From: Chromohalobacter sarecensis
Lineage (GTDB): Bacteria; Pseudomonadota; Gammaproteobacteria; Pseudomonadales; Halomonadaceae
NCBI RefSeq assembly: GCF_023061135.1
Contig: NZ_JAKGAN010000001.1
Coordinates: forward strand, 248,001 to 312,000
Direction of reading: 5' to 3'
Length of the DNA: 64,000 bases
The position numbers and the translations under genes were made by a program. The notes below the pieces were generated by a model, which worked only from the letters and a program-made list of their open reading frames with translations, was not told the DNA's origin and ran no database searches. Below are positions 27,621 to 35,949 of the stretch, piece by piece (positions within the stretch are counted from its first letter, which is position 1; each line of letters opens with the position of its first letter).

Positions 27621-29351
27621 ATGGGAACAGAGGAGACACCGGTAGACGAGACGGAATTGGCTATGCAGCTCCGTACACGCGGCTTGGTTCGTGCTATTGC
27701 GGATCGAGAGTTCCGGCGTCTAGACGATAACCGCTCTGCGTTGGTCGAGGCGCTCGCGGCCATATTGAACGCTATCGATGCGCCACCAATTGATCTCCAT
27801 GTTGAAGATGCGCTGGCAGAGCTGGAGGGACGGTGCTTATTCCTCGTCCAGCATGTTCTATGCGATCTGATACCTCTTCTGAATGTAGATCAGGAGGTCC
27901 TTCTTGCCTTCATCACGCGCTTGCTGGATACAGGCGGCAACGATCTGGATGCTGGCGCCCTGAGTACCGCTTTTGGGGAATGGACGAAGAAAGACGCAAC
28001 CAGATCTTCCAAAGTTTACGAATCAGCACGTACCGGCGATAACCGTGCTCTGCGTCAACTTTCCACGGTTCTCCTAATGAACGCTGAGGTCGAGGAAGGC
28101 CTAATTTTCGCGCAAGCTCACGATCGGGAAGCGAAGCTCGCAGCCATCTCGGCTTTGGGTGCCATGGAATTGGGTGAACGTTACCGTGAGGTACTCGACA
28201 CACTAACCCAAGAAGCGTCCAGCGACGATGAGGATACCGCCATTCGGTCCCTCGAAGCGGGCTACCGCGCTGCTGCAAAGCGAAAAGTATTCGCACCAGC
28301 CAGTTTCGACAAACAACTCGAACGAACCCTCCAGACGCAGAGCCCATCTGCGATTCACTTGGCGGCAGATCTCCTGTGGCGTTATCGAGAAGGCCTCACA
28401 GAGAACACCATAGACCTGTGTCTCTATACCGTTGCAGATGTTAATCCTGACGATATTGTAACTATCTCGCGCATTGATCATGCCTCATACCAACTTGTGA
28501 GAGATGGGCGCGCTGAACAGGTGATCCGCCTACTTGGTGAATTGATCGATCGTTCAAAGGGGCAGATTACGCTAGGCGCATTCCAGAGCGCGTACCACGC
28601 GCTGACGCAGGCGGGAGCTGAGGTGCTTGGTAGTGCGGTTGTGTACTGGCTGCTCAATGGGGGAGTACACACTCGTAAATGCGTGGCGAATGAAGTTTGC
28701 AGTGTTGGGAACGATGGCCCACCGTTCTTAATCCCTACGTCGTCTCTGCCACCAATCCCATCAGACCAGCTGTTTCTCTGTCGCAAGGCTGTCGGATGGT
28801 TCTTTATCGATCCGCTGGCAGCGGTCGCCATACCTTTAGCGGTACTTCGCGATGGGTCTCAGGATATCGCCAGTGATGTCCTCAATCTGATCTACGATCC
28901 CTTGCTCCTGAGCTATGGTGGCAATTTGAAGAGCTACCTTGAACGCTACGTTGAAGACGGCGGAGCGAACGGCTCAGGTATTACTGAACTGCTCGCACGA
29001 AAGGCTGCATTTCAGGATGCGATGGAGGGTATTGAACGTTTGGTTGAATTGCACCCCAGCGAAATGCAGCGTGAGGTAGAGCGTGCTCAGTGGAACGAGA
29101 GGATGGAACGAGGCATGGAGCAGGAAAGTCGGAGATCTATCTTTGAGGATATCTTCTCCAAGCAGTACATCCTTTATGGCCGCTCTTCGCTGACGCCGAT
29201 TCATACTGGTGAGGGTGCCACGCATCTCACCGAGATTGAGATGAAATCGTTCTCGGTCTCGTCCGAGTTGCCCCTCCTTAATATTGTTGACCCGGTTGGC
29301 CTAGAACACATGCTTTTCCACTTCAAGCTTGAGCCGAGAGAACAACAATGA
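27621..29351 (+). CDS. Uncharacterised helical-repeat protein, first gene of a putative two-gene defence operon
   Basis: A 576-residue cytoplasmic protein with no membrane segment or signal peptide and no domain that I recognise. It is rich in amphipathic helices (for example ALVEALAAILNAI, LIPLLNVDQEVLLAFITRLL, ISALGAMELGERYREVLDTL), suggesting an alpha-solenoid of ARM/HEAT or TPR type. The C-terminal part is charged (LVELHPSEMQREVERAQWNE). Its stop overlaps the start of the next gene by ATGA, so the two are co-translated. It lies directly after the second guaA repeat. A scaffold or sensor role for the nuclease-like partner is my inference. Confidence 0.7.
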   Translation: MGTEETPVDETELAMQLRTRGLVRAIADREFRRLDDNRSALVEALAAILNAIDAPPIDLHVEDALAELEGRCLFLVQHVLCDLIPLLNVDQEVLLAFITRLLDTGGNDLDAGALSTAFGEWTKKDATRSSKVYESARTGDNRALRQLSTVLLMNAEVEEGLIFAQAHDREAKLAAISALGAMELGERYREVLDTLTQEASSDDEDTAIRSLEAGYRAAAKRKVFAPASFDKQLERTLQTQSPSAIHLAADLLWRYREGLTENTIDLCLYTVADVNPDDIVTISRIDHASYQLVRDGRAEQVIRLLGELIDRSKGQITLGAFQSAYHALTQAGAEVLGSAVVYWLLNGGVHTRKCVANEVCSVGNDGPPFLIPTSSLPPIPSDQLFLCRKAVGWFFIDPLAAVAIPLAVLRDGSQDIASDVLNLIYDPLLLSYGGNLKSYLERYVEDGGANGSGITELLARKAAFQDAMEGIERLVELHPSEMQREVERAQWNERMERGMEQESRRSIFEDIFSKQYILYGRSSLTPIHTGEGATHLTEIEMKSFSVSSELPLLNIVDPVGLEHMLFHFKLEPREQQ

Positions 29352-31045
29352 AACTTGTCGTGACGCACTATCTGCGCTCGTTGCGTGAGCGCGACGAACT
29401 TGACGCTATCTTGCCCGATCTTCTGGCCGAGAGTGGGTTCGAAGTTCTAACCCGTCCACGTCGTGGCACACGGCAATCTGGTGTCGACGTCGCTGCAATC
29501 GGCCCCAACCCTGATCGCAATGGCACTCGAAGCCTGTTTCTGTTCACAATCAAGTCCGGCGATTTGACACGAGAGCATTGGGATACTGGTCAGCAGGCCG
29601 TGCGGCCGTCGCTGAACGAAGTTCTGGATGACTACATCCCGAACCGCATCCCTCCCCACCTTACAAATCTGCCCATCGTCATTTGTGTCTGCATGGGTGG
29701 TGAGATGCGCGAGGATGTTCGTGCCCAGTGGAGCGGCTTCTGCCGGACGAACGAGAAGGCCAACGTTTACTTCGCCGAGTGGAACGGAGATCGCCTCGCG
29801 GATCTCATCCTAAGCGGCATGCTCCGGGCAGAGTTAATTGAGAGCGAGAACCGGGGAGTGTTTCAGAAGGCGCTAGCGATGCTCGATCAGCCCGACGTCG
29901 CTTATCGGCATTTCCGTGACTTGCTCGATGCCATCTTCACTGAGCCGAAGAACCAGACAGAGCGGACACGCCAGCTACGTAAAGCCTACTTGTGCCTTTG
30001 GATACTCTTCGTATGGGCTCGCGACGCTGGTAACCTCGAGGCAGCGTATCGAGCATCTGAACTAGTGCTGCTACGTAGCTGGCCGTACTGCGATAGTGCC
30101 CGTTTGCGCAAGGGGCTGACGCAACAGGAGCGGCTGGCTCATTTCGATCAGGTCTTACAACTTCATATCATCATCGCCAACCTTCTTCTCGTCGAGAAAA
30201 TTGGGCCGTTCGCCGATAAGCGCTACGCGCTTTCAATGGCCGTAAATTCACGCAACGCGGTCGACATCAATATCGCGCTGTTCGAGACGCTGGGGAGGTT
30301 GTCTCTCCATGGACTATGGCTGGAGGCCATTAGTGCCTCGCAGGACGAGGCGATTGCGCAGGCAATGAGTGAAGGGGCGGATAAGGTGCTTAACATAGCG
30401 ATCGGGATGCTGAACGCGAACCCGGCGCTTGCCGTCCCCGTTCGCGACGATTTCACGATCGAACTGGCTTTGTTTATGCGTCTTGCAGACGTGCGCGGCC
30501 GACTTTCCAACGTCGCCGACTACATCCGTGGCATGTCCGATCACCTGTGCAACGGACTCATGAGTAGGCAGCACTATCCGACGCCGAAGACAGATTATCG
30601 AGACGTCCTAGCTCATCCTAGAGACCGTAGCGACGCATACTTCGAAGAGCATACGCGCGCGGGGATTCTTTACACCTTCGTACTCGCTTGGCTTGCGATG
30701 ATCGGAGATCAGGAACGCGCAGAGCGCTTGCGTAGCACGTTGTTAGAACACGCTCCGCACATGACGCACCAAATCTGGGTTCCTGATGGCCAAACAGATG
30801 AGGTCTTCTGGGATGGTGACCGAGAACATGGCTTATCGGTACCAGGTCTGCCGCTTAACGAATCGCTTGAAGCCGTCTTTGATCTCATTAATCGTGTAAT
30901 GAAGGAGCATCCGCTGCATGAACGAGTAGGTGCTGTGAGAATGGGGCTGATCCCCATTCTTCTCACGGCCTGCCGACATTATCGAATGCCTGTGCCACCA
31001 CACGTTTGGCGAGGTCAGGCTTGCTCTACACCCGACGCCGGGTAG
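29348..31045 (+). CDS. Putative PD-(D/E)XK-like nuclease with helical C-terminal domain, second gene of the operon
   Basis: A 565-residue protein. Residues 1-170 look like a restriction-endonuclease-like fold: helix with E28 (LLAESGFEVL), then a basic stretch and GVDVAAIG with D47, then LFLFTIKSG with K69, the E...D...xK layout of PD-(D/E)XK enzymes, followed by YFAEWNGDRLADLI typical of the last strand and helix in such domains. Residues ~180-565 are all helical, including an YLCLWILFVWARDAG segment, and unlike any family I can name. Coupled to the 576-residue protein by a 4-base overlap. Nuclease activity is inferred from the motif only. Confidence 0.7.
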   Translation: MKLVVTHYLRSLRERDELDAILPDLLAESGFEVLTRPRRGTRQSGVDVAAIGPNPDRNGTRSLFLFTIKSGDLTREHWDTGQQAVRPSLNEVLDDYIPNRIPPHLTNLPIVICVCMGGEMREDVRAQWSGFCRTNEKANVYFAEWNGDRLADLILSGMLRAELIESENRGVFQKALAMLDQPDVAYRHFRDLLDAIFTEPKNQTERTRQLRKAYLCLWILFVWARDAGNLEAAYRASELVLLRSWPYCDSARLRKGLTQQERLAHFDQVLQLHIIIANLLLVEKIGPFADKRYALSMAVNSRNAVDINIALFETLGRLSLHGLWLEAISASQDEAIAQAMSEGADKVLNIAIGMLNANPALAVPVRDDFTIELALFMRLADVRGRLSNVADYIRGMSDHLCNGLMSRQHYPTPKTDYRDVLAHPRDRSDAYFEEHTRAGILYTFVLAWLAMIGDQERAERLRSTLLEHAPHMTHQIWVPDGQTDEVFWDGDREHGLSVPGLPLNESLEAVFDLINRVMKEHPLHERVGAVRMGLIPILLTACRHYRMPVPPHVWRGQACSTPDAG

Positions 31046-31306
31046 GTTGTCGCCACGGAGCAAGATATTTCCAAGAAGTCCTCGGTTCGCCTTGATTCAG
31101 CATAGAAGGCTTAAGCGCGGCGCTGAATCGCATGCCATTGGCCGCACGGAAGGCATGACGTATGACTAGGTGTATGGGTCCTAGATATCGTGGTTGGTGA
31201 TGGTTGTATGTCCGCCCATTCAAAAACGTGTCGCCAACTTTGACCTAGCCGGGGACATATAGGGGCGATAGTCTGATTCCTGCAACACACTCACAGGAGA
31301 TTACCT

Positions 31307-31459
31307 ATGGCTAGCCAAAAAACCCAAAAGCAACTGAATGATCGTGCCGATACACTGAACCGCAATAAAGGCACAACTGGTCAAAATATCAAGAATGCCA
31401 AATCCAACGGGAACCGCGGCAAGCAAATTAAAGAGAGTCGCACCTCTAACAAAAAATAA
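31307..31459 (+). CDS. Small basic protein (50 residues)
   Basis: A short gene with a good AGGAG ribosome site eight bases before its ATG. The product begins MASQKTQKQLNDRADTLN and ends in KESRTSNKK, rich in Lys, Asn and Gln and probably disordered or a single helix. It is followed after a small GC hairpin by the 526-residue gene on the same strand, suggesting an operon. I recognise neither; the small-plus-large layout is compatible with a regulator, antitoxin or trigger, but this is speculation. Confidence 0.6.
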   Translation: MASQKTQKQLNDRADTLNRNKGTTGQNIKNAKSNGNRGKQIKESRTSNKK

Positions 31460-31466
31460 TAGCAAT

Positions 31467-31484
31467 GGGGGCAGGGAAGCCCCC
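31467..31484 (+). other. Short GC hairpin between the 50-residue and 526-residue genes
   Basis: GGGGGC/GCCCCC with an AGGGAA loop, not followed by a T run. It may tune the relative expression of the two genes or stabilise the upstream transcript. Confidence 0.4.
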
Positions 31485-31507
31485 TAGAACCCTAGGAAAG
31501 CGATGCC

Positions 31508-33088
31508 ATGACTCAATACGCTCTACCTACCCTTGGTGATGTGGTGAAAATTTTATTCGATATCACCGGGGTACTGCCGCGAACCAAAGAAAATCAAAAG
31601 GGGCCAACTGGCTTTGCCGAAGAACAGAAGAAAACCATTCAGACCCGCCTTCAGCGATTGACGAAGGAGCAGGGCGAGCTACAGCCCAATGTTGAGAAGT
31701 TATTTACCCTGTTGGCGGAGTGCCTGGAACCTTATATCCGCTGTCCGGTACGGGAACGTCAGCTGACAGGCCTGATCAATGATTTGTATGGCCTATACGT
31801 GTCTCTGGTTACAACCCAAGGTACCCTCATGAGCAAGCGTGACTCTATCAGGTTCTTGCTGGTGACTTACCTGGCTGACGAAGGCACGCGTTCCTTGACG
31901 AAGGAGTGGTTGAAATATCTGGGATTCGTCGTTCAACCCATCCGGCCGTCGGATCCCTTCTGGTTCCTGCCTACCACAGAAGCAGGGCGCCAAGTATCGC
32001 CACTTAGCAAGGTGCTTTACTGGGCCTATGACTCCTGCGGTCAAACCCTAGTGAACTTCCATAGACAGCCCAGCTCCGAAGGCCAAGACCCCAAACCCAA
32101 CGAGTGGCAAAACGAGAAAACGGCCAGGAACTGGCATCAAGGTCGGCACATCCCTTATTTGGGAAACTTGCTGCAGAACCTGAAAGAATCGTTCGAAGTG
32201 CAGGAGGCTGTCGACAACCCTATCGACAAGCCGTTGCAAGATGCCATTATTACCCATGCTGCCCTTGCTAGAATGGTAACCATGGCTACTTCTATTATTA
32301 GCCAAGCGTATGGCCAGGACTTCCTGGACGAACTCTGCGAGCAGATCCGTTTATATGCCAGCTGGATGAACGAGGAGCTTGAAGGCTTCTATCGGGAGTA
32401 TGAGGAGCAGCTAGGCCAGATCGGCCCAGACCCAGATCATGATGCCCAAGTGCTATTGGGGCTGAAGATGGCACCTCATTTTTGGAAATTCTTTGAGACC
32501 AAACGCCAAAGCTCCACGGAAATTTTACGACATCATATAAGCCCTGCAGGCGAACCTGATCCCTTAATTGTGAATTGGAACGAGAGTAGGTATGGCTCTT
32601 ATGTGTCACAAGTGCCTGTGGATACCGTGTCTCGCTGGCGCCAGCCTCCCTCCGTAGGTATTGTGCCGCTAATCGAACGTGGCCTGTCGATGCGCAAGGA
32701 TCCCGAGCTCAGACCGGCGACCATTGATGCGCTTGAGGAGGACCTGAACCGGGCGGAGGTGGCTGAGCGACTCACCTGGCTTCTGCACTGGTTGCGGGGT
32801 GTTGTCTGTTATCGCGCCGAAGACTATGCGTCTGCTGCGACTCACTATCAGCAAGCGTTCGACGCGGCCAAGTACACAGCCGGTGAGTACCAGTACCTGC
32901 TCGTCAACCAGTATATCGAGGTGATGGCAAAGACTCGCCAATGGCGGCCATTCAAGAAAGGCGTTCTGTGGGCCTGCTATCTCGGTGTATCGGTTCGCTG
33001 GCTTCGTGAAGACAAGCCCACCGCAGACAACCTGAAAGGGGTCTACGAGCTTATGGGAATGAAGCAGATTAATTACCCTGTGCTATGA
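31508..33088 (+). CDS. Uncharacterised 526-residue protein with TPR-like C-terminus
   Basis: Soluble protein with no known domain that I can identify. It starts MTQYALPTLGDVVKILFDIT and has charged helices through the first half (KKTIQTRLQRLTKEQGEL). Residues ~415-490 resemble TPR helices (WLLHWLRGVVCYRAEDYASA, then THYQQAFDAAKY), ending near a membrane-like WACYLGVSVRW segment. Preceded by the 50-residue gene. Directly after its stop is a perfect ribosome site (AAAGGAGGT, 33089-33097) whose reading frame aborts after three codons, so a third gene has probably been lost. Confidence 0.6.
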   Translation: MTQYALPTLGDVVKILFDITGVLPRTKENQKGPTGFAEEQKKTIQTRLQRLTKEQGELQPNVEKLFTLLAECLEPYIRCPVRERQLTGLINDLYGLYVSLVTTQGTLMSKRDSIRFLLVTYLADEGTRSLTKEWLKYLGFVVQPIRPSDPFWFLPTTEAGRQVSPLSKVLYWAYDSCGQTLVNFHRQPSSEGQDPKPNEWQNEKTARNWHQGRHIPYLGNLLQNLKESFEVQEAVDNPIDKPLQDAIITHAALARMVTMATSIISQAYGQDFLDELCEQIRLYASWMNEELEGFYREYEEQLGQIGPDPDHDAQVLLGLKMAPHFWKFFETKRQSSTEILRHHISPAGEPDPLIVNWNESRYGSYVSQVPVDTVSRWRQPPSVGIVPLIERGLSMRKDPELRPATIDALEEDLNRAEVAERLTWLLHWLRGVVCYRAEDYASAATHYQQAFDAAKYTAGEYQYLLVNQYIEVMAKTRQWRPFKKGVLWACYLGVSVRWLREDKPTADNLKGVYELMGMKQINYPVL

Positions 33089-33799
33089 AAAGGAGGTCTA
33101 AGTACATGGCGGGGTAGGTGGGAATGAATATCCTCTCGACTATAGCTAAAGAAGAGGAAAACATGCCAGTTTGCGGGAGGCGTAACCTCGCCGAAGGCGG
33201 TGATCAGTGTACATCTTTGGCTATCTAATCGTTACTGCTCTCATCCTATTTCTTCCTATGCCTGGACCAGTTCAGGCTGTATGAAATATTCATATTTGTC
33301 ATCGGAATCGGTAACCAAAGGATCGCCCCGTGCTTCGTATACACCTCCAGGCCTTACACTGAAGGCCCCATGATCCACTAGCGGTATACCGAAGAATTCA
33401 AGATTGAAGCCGTCACGCAGGTGACTAAGCGAGGCCATCCTGTCATGGAGGTGGCTGTCCGGTTGGTCGTTTCCGGGTATAGTCCCTATCAGTGTCAACG
33501 CCAATGAAGGTTGTCCCCACCCCCACCTCCAATGTATGGAAGAGAGGGCAGTACACCGACAAAAAAGCACCCGTGAGATCGTTGAATGTTGAAGTGGATG
33601 CTCTTCATCAAGCTGGCGTAGCAGGCTTATGGAATAGCTGAGCTTGCTGGGTCGGTGGAGATGAGACAATGGACATTTCCCTTTGTAAAATGTTGTTGTA
33701 GCAAAAGTCTATTTTGGTAAAGCATTTCTAATGCAATAATCCATGGTATGTGCTAAATTAAAAAGGCCTATTATGCATAGACCTTTTTGATGCACTGGA
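33089..33799. other. Gene-free stretch with an IS3-type orfA remnant
   Basis: No intact gene. At 33382-33480 the plus strand reads RYTEEFKIEAVTQVTKRGHP and EVAVRLVVSG, the start of an IS3-family OrfA, but with no start codon and no continuation. The flanking sequence is AT-rich towards 33.7 kb. At 33118-33135 GGGAATGAATATCCTCTC echoes the REP-like repeat motif seen at 15 and 18 kb. Nothing else is recognisable. Confidence 0.6.
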
Positions 33800-34402
33800 T
33801 TAAGAAATGAGATCTTGTGTTGAAACTATAGTTGCGAATCGGTCCTTGAGGGCAGCCATTGCAGCGTCGTGCAAAAGCTCAGAAGAAATAATCGAACCAT
33901 TATGACTTGGTAGTTCTCTCGTTGCGCAGGCGTCATGGCAAACAAAATTTTTGAACCCTAGGTCAAGGGAAGCTCTAACACTGGCACTCACACACATGTG
34001 ACTCATAAAACCAGCGAAAACTACCTGCTGTGTACTTGCTAGAAGCAACAACTCCTTGAGGGGGGTGTTATGAAAAGAGTTCGGATGTGCTTTTTCGATG
34101 ACCTTCTCATCCGAAAAGGGGGCGAGAGGGCTCAGGATCGAAACTTTGTCGGTAAGCGGATCGAAGATCTTACCTTTAGGTTCTCCATGTTGAACAACAT
34201 GGAAAACAAGTGCTCCTTCTTGCCGTGCCTTGTCAAGCAAAAGCTTAGCATTTTGAAGGGCCTCTTCGCCGGCAGTCTTCAGGGGCAATGCACCATCCAG
34301 ATACTCATTCTGATAATCAATCAGGACGAGCGCACACTTCTTCCAGTCAGCGACTTCATTTGGGGCACCAGCCATGTCAAGCAAGGTCATTGGTATAGTC
34401 AT
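33800..34402 (-). CDS. Isochorismatase-family cysteine hydrolase
   Basis: A 200-residue cysteine hydrolase of the isochorismatase/nicotinamidase superfamily. The catalytic triad is visible: Asp in ALVLIDYQNEY (~29), Lys in VIEKAHPNSF (~104), Cys in GFMSHMCVSASVRA (~136). Length is normal. Members hydrolyse isochorismate, nicotinamide or carbamoyl amides; the sequence does not choose among them. It is divergent from a LysR regulator 70 bases away, which very probably controls it. Both genes are AT-rich compared with the host, so recently acquired. Confidence 0.88.
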   Translation of the reverse strand: MTIPMTLLDMAGAPNEVADWKKCALVLIDYQNEYLDGALPLKTAGEEALQNAKLLLDKARQEGALVFHVVQHGEPKGKIFDPLTDKVSILSPLAPFSDEKVIEKAHPNSFHNTPLKELLLLASTQQVVFAGFMSHMCVSASVRASLDLGFKNFVCHDACATRELPSHNGSIISSELLHDAAMAALKDRFATIVSTQDLIS

Positions 34403-34472
34403 TTTTCGCTACCCGTAGTTTAAAAGGCACGCTAAATATGAACAATTCTGACTTAGAGGTAAATTTAAAATT

Positions 34473-35432
34473 ATGTGTAACGCACAAACAGTTTTGAAGA
34501 AGATAAAGCAAAGGCTAAATTGGGATGACCTACGTTTTTTCTATGCGCTTGCAGACAGTGAATCAATGACCTCAGCAGCTAAAAAGCTGAATGTTAGCTA
34601 TATGACTGTGTCTAGAAGGCTAGAAAAATTGGAAGAGACACTTCATAAAGAGTTGTTTGTAAGGAAATCTGAAGGCTTTGTTCTCACAAAGCATGGCCGA
34701 AAGCTATATGAGAAAGTGCAGGCTATGCACGATACAGCTGAACAGCTTGTGGAGGATCTGAGTGCGGAAGATGTGATACAAAAGAAAATAAGAATTTCAA
34801 CAATACAATCATTGGCTTATCAAATAGTCGCCCCGGGGTTGAGAAGTCTTCAGGAGAAATACAGTAGCCTGATCTACGATATTCAAGTGACTGATCGCAA
34901 TATCAGCATTCCAAAGCGAGAGGCCGATATAGCAATACGCCTGAGTAATACACAATCAGATGAAGAAAATACTTTTAAGTTAAAGCTGGGGAGGTTGAAT
35001 TATTATCTTTGTGGGACAGAAGTCGTCATTCGCGCAATGAAGGAGGGGAAGGCTGTTTCTGCGATAACATTTAATGAAGAAATGTGGCAGCTGCAGGAAG
35101 TAAAGCATTTGTTGAAAACTGTTGGGCTGGAAAGAGTTAGTTTCCAGTCAAACTCATCTGTTGTTCAGCGGTCAGCTGCGATCGCGGGATACGGAGTGGT
35201 ATTGTTGCCGGACTTTATGATCGAAAATACAGAGCTTTGTAAATCATCTGAAGAACCTGAGTTTTCTAAAGACATTTGGTTGGTCACTAAGAAACAAAGC
35301 TATGAACTCACTGCTGTAAGGTTGATAATTGAGGAGCTGGCGAGTGTTTTTGAGAAATACAGTCAATGGCATACACCACTCTCTCCATTGCTTCCATGCA
35401 CAAGATCTGAGCTTAACTCATTCCGCGATTGA
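34473..35432 (+). CDS. LysR-family transcriptional regulator
   Basis: A 319-residue LysR protein. N-terminal winged HTH (LNWDDLRFFYALADSESMTSAA then LNVSYMTVSRRLEKLE) and a substrate-binding domain of normal length. Divergent from the isochorismatase-family gene, its likely target, in the classic LysR arrangement. AT-rich codon use. Its last ~20 bases overlap the 3' end of the convergent MerR gene at 35413, an unusual tail-to-tail overlap suggesting that the two blocks were joined by recombination. Confidence 0.88.
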   Translation: MCNAQTVLKKIKQRLNWDDLRFFYALADSESMTSAAKKLNVSYMTVSRRLEKLEETLHKELFVRKSEGFVLTKHGRKLYEKVQAMHDTAEQLVEDLSAEDVIQKKIRISTIQSLAYQIVAPGLRSLQEKYSSLIYDIQVTDRNISIPKREADIAIRLSNTQSDEENTFKLKLGRLNYYLCGTEVVIRAMKEGKAVSAITFNEEMWQLQEVKHLLKTVGLERVSFQSNSSVVQRSAAIAGYGVVLLPDFMIENTELCKSSEEPEFSKDIWLVTKKQSYELTAVRLIIEELASVFEKYSQWHTPLSPLLPCTRSELNSFRD

Positions 35433-35874
35433 GCCCTCCGCTCTTACGCTTCTCATGGTTCTTTTGCTGCCTACGCCTTTGCACAGCCTGGCGTGTTAGT
35501 GCGATACGCATCAGGCGTTGAAAGGTTGGGCATTCCAGGTGGCTTGGGGCTGTGCATGTCGTGGCATGACGCAAACCATCACGCAGTGCGCTCAGCTCCT
35601 GGATGCGGCGATCCAGAAAATCTGCCTTGGCACCTAGCCGGTCACGATCAATGCTTGGTTGCCCTTCCGGGCCGAGCATTTCGCGTATTTCGGCAAGCGA
35701 AAACCCCGCGACCTGCCCCAGAGCAATTAGCGACATGCGCGATAGCACTTCAGACTCGAAGACCCGGCGTAGACCCTTGCGCCCGACTGATCGAATCAGT
35801 CCGATCTCCTCGTAATAGCGTATTTTCGAGGCGGCAATGCCGCTTTGCCGGGAGAGTTCGGAGATATCAAGCAT
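35413..35874 (-). CDS. MerR-family transcriptional regulator
   Basis: A 153-residue MerR protein starting at ATG 35874 (the longer reading to 35985 runs through the promoter region). N-terminal HTH LDISELSRQSGIAASKIRYYEEIGLI is canonical, followed by RVFESEVLSRMSLIALGQVAGFSL and the dimerisation helix. The effector region has a single CTAPSHLECP pair of cysteines, so metal or oxidant sensing is possible but not certain; the HTH resembles SoxR/drug-sensing MerR types. It is divergent from an MFS exporter, over a 19-base-spacer promoter typical for MerR control. Confidence 0.85.
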   Translation of the reverse strand: MLDISELSRQSGIAASKIRYYEEIGLIRSVGRKGLRRVFESEVLSRMSLIALGQVAGFSLAEIREMLGPEGQPSIDRDRLGAKADFLDRRIQELSALRDGLRHATTCTAPSHLECPTFQRLMRIALTRQAVQRRRQQKNHEKRKSGGLNRGMS

Positions 35875-35879
35875 GGCAG

Positions 35880-35910
35880 TTGACTTAAAGTTTACTTGAA
35901 GTTGTAGGCT
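35880..35910 (+). promoter_or_regulatory. MerR-type promoter with 19-bp spacer and operator dyad
   Basis: TTGACT (35880-35885) and TAGGCT (35905-35910) are separated by 19 bases, the over-long spacing of MerR-activated promoters. Between them lies a dyad (ACTTAAAGTT / TACTTGAAGT, 8 of 10 positions symmetric), 35883-35902. It drives the MFS gene at 35950. Confidence 0.65.
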
Positions 35911-35949
35911 ACTCAGCCTCACCCAGCTTTTCAAGGGAGCTTGAGGAAA

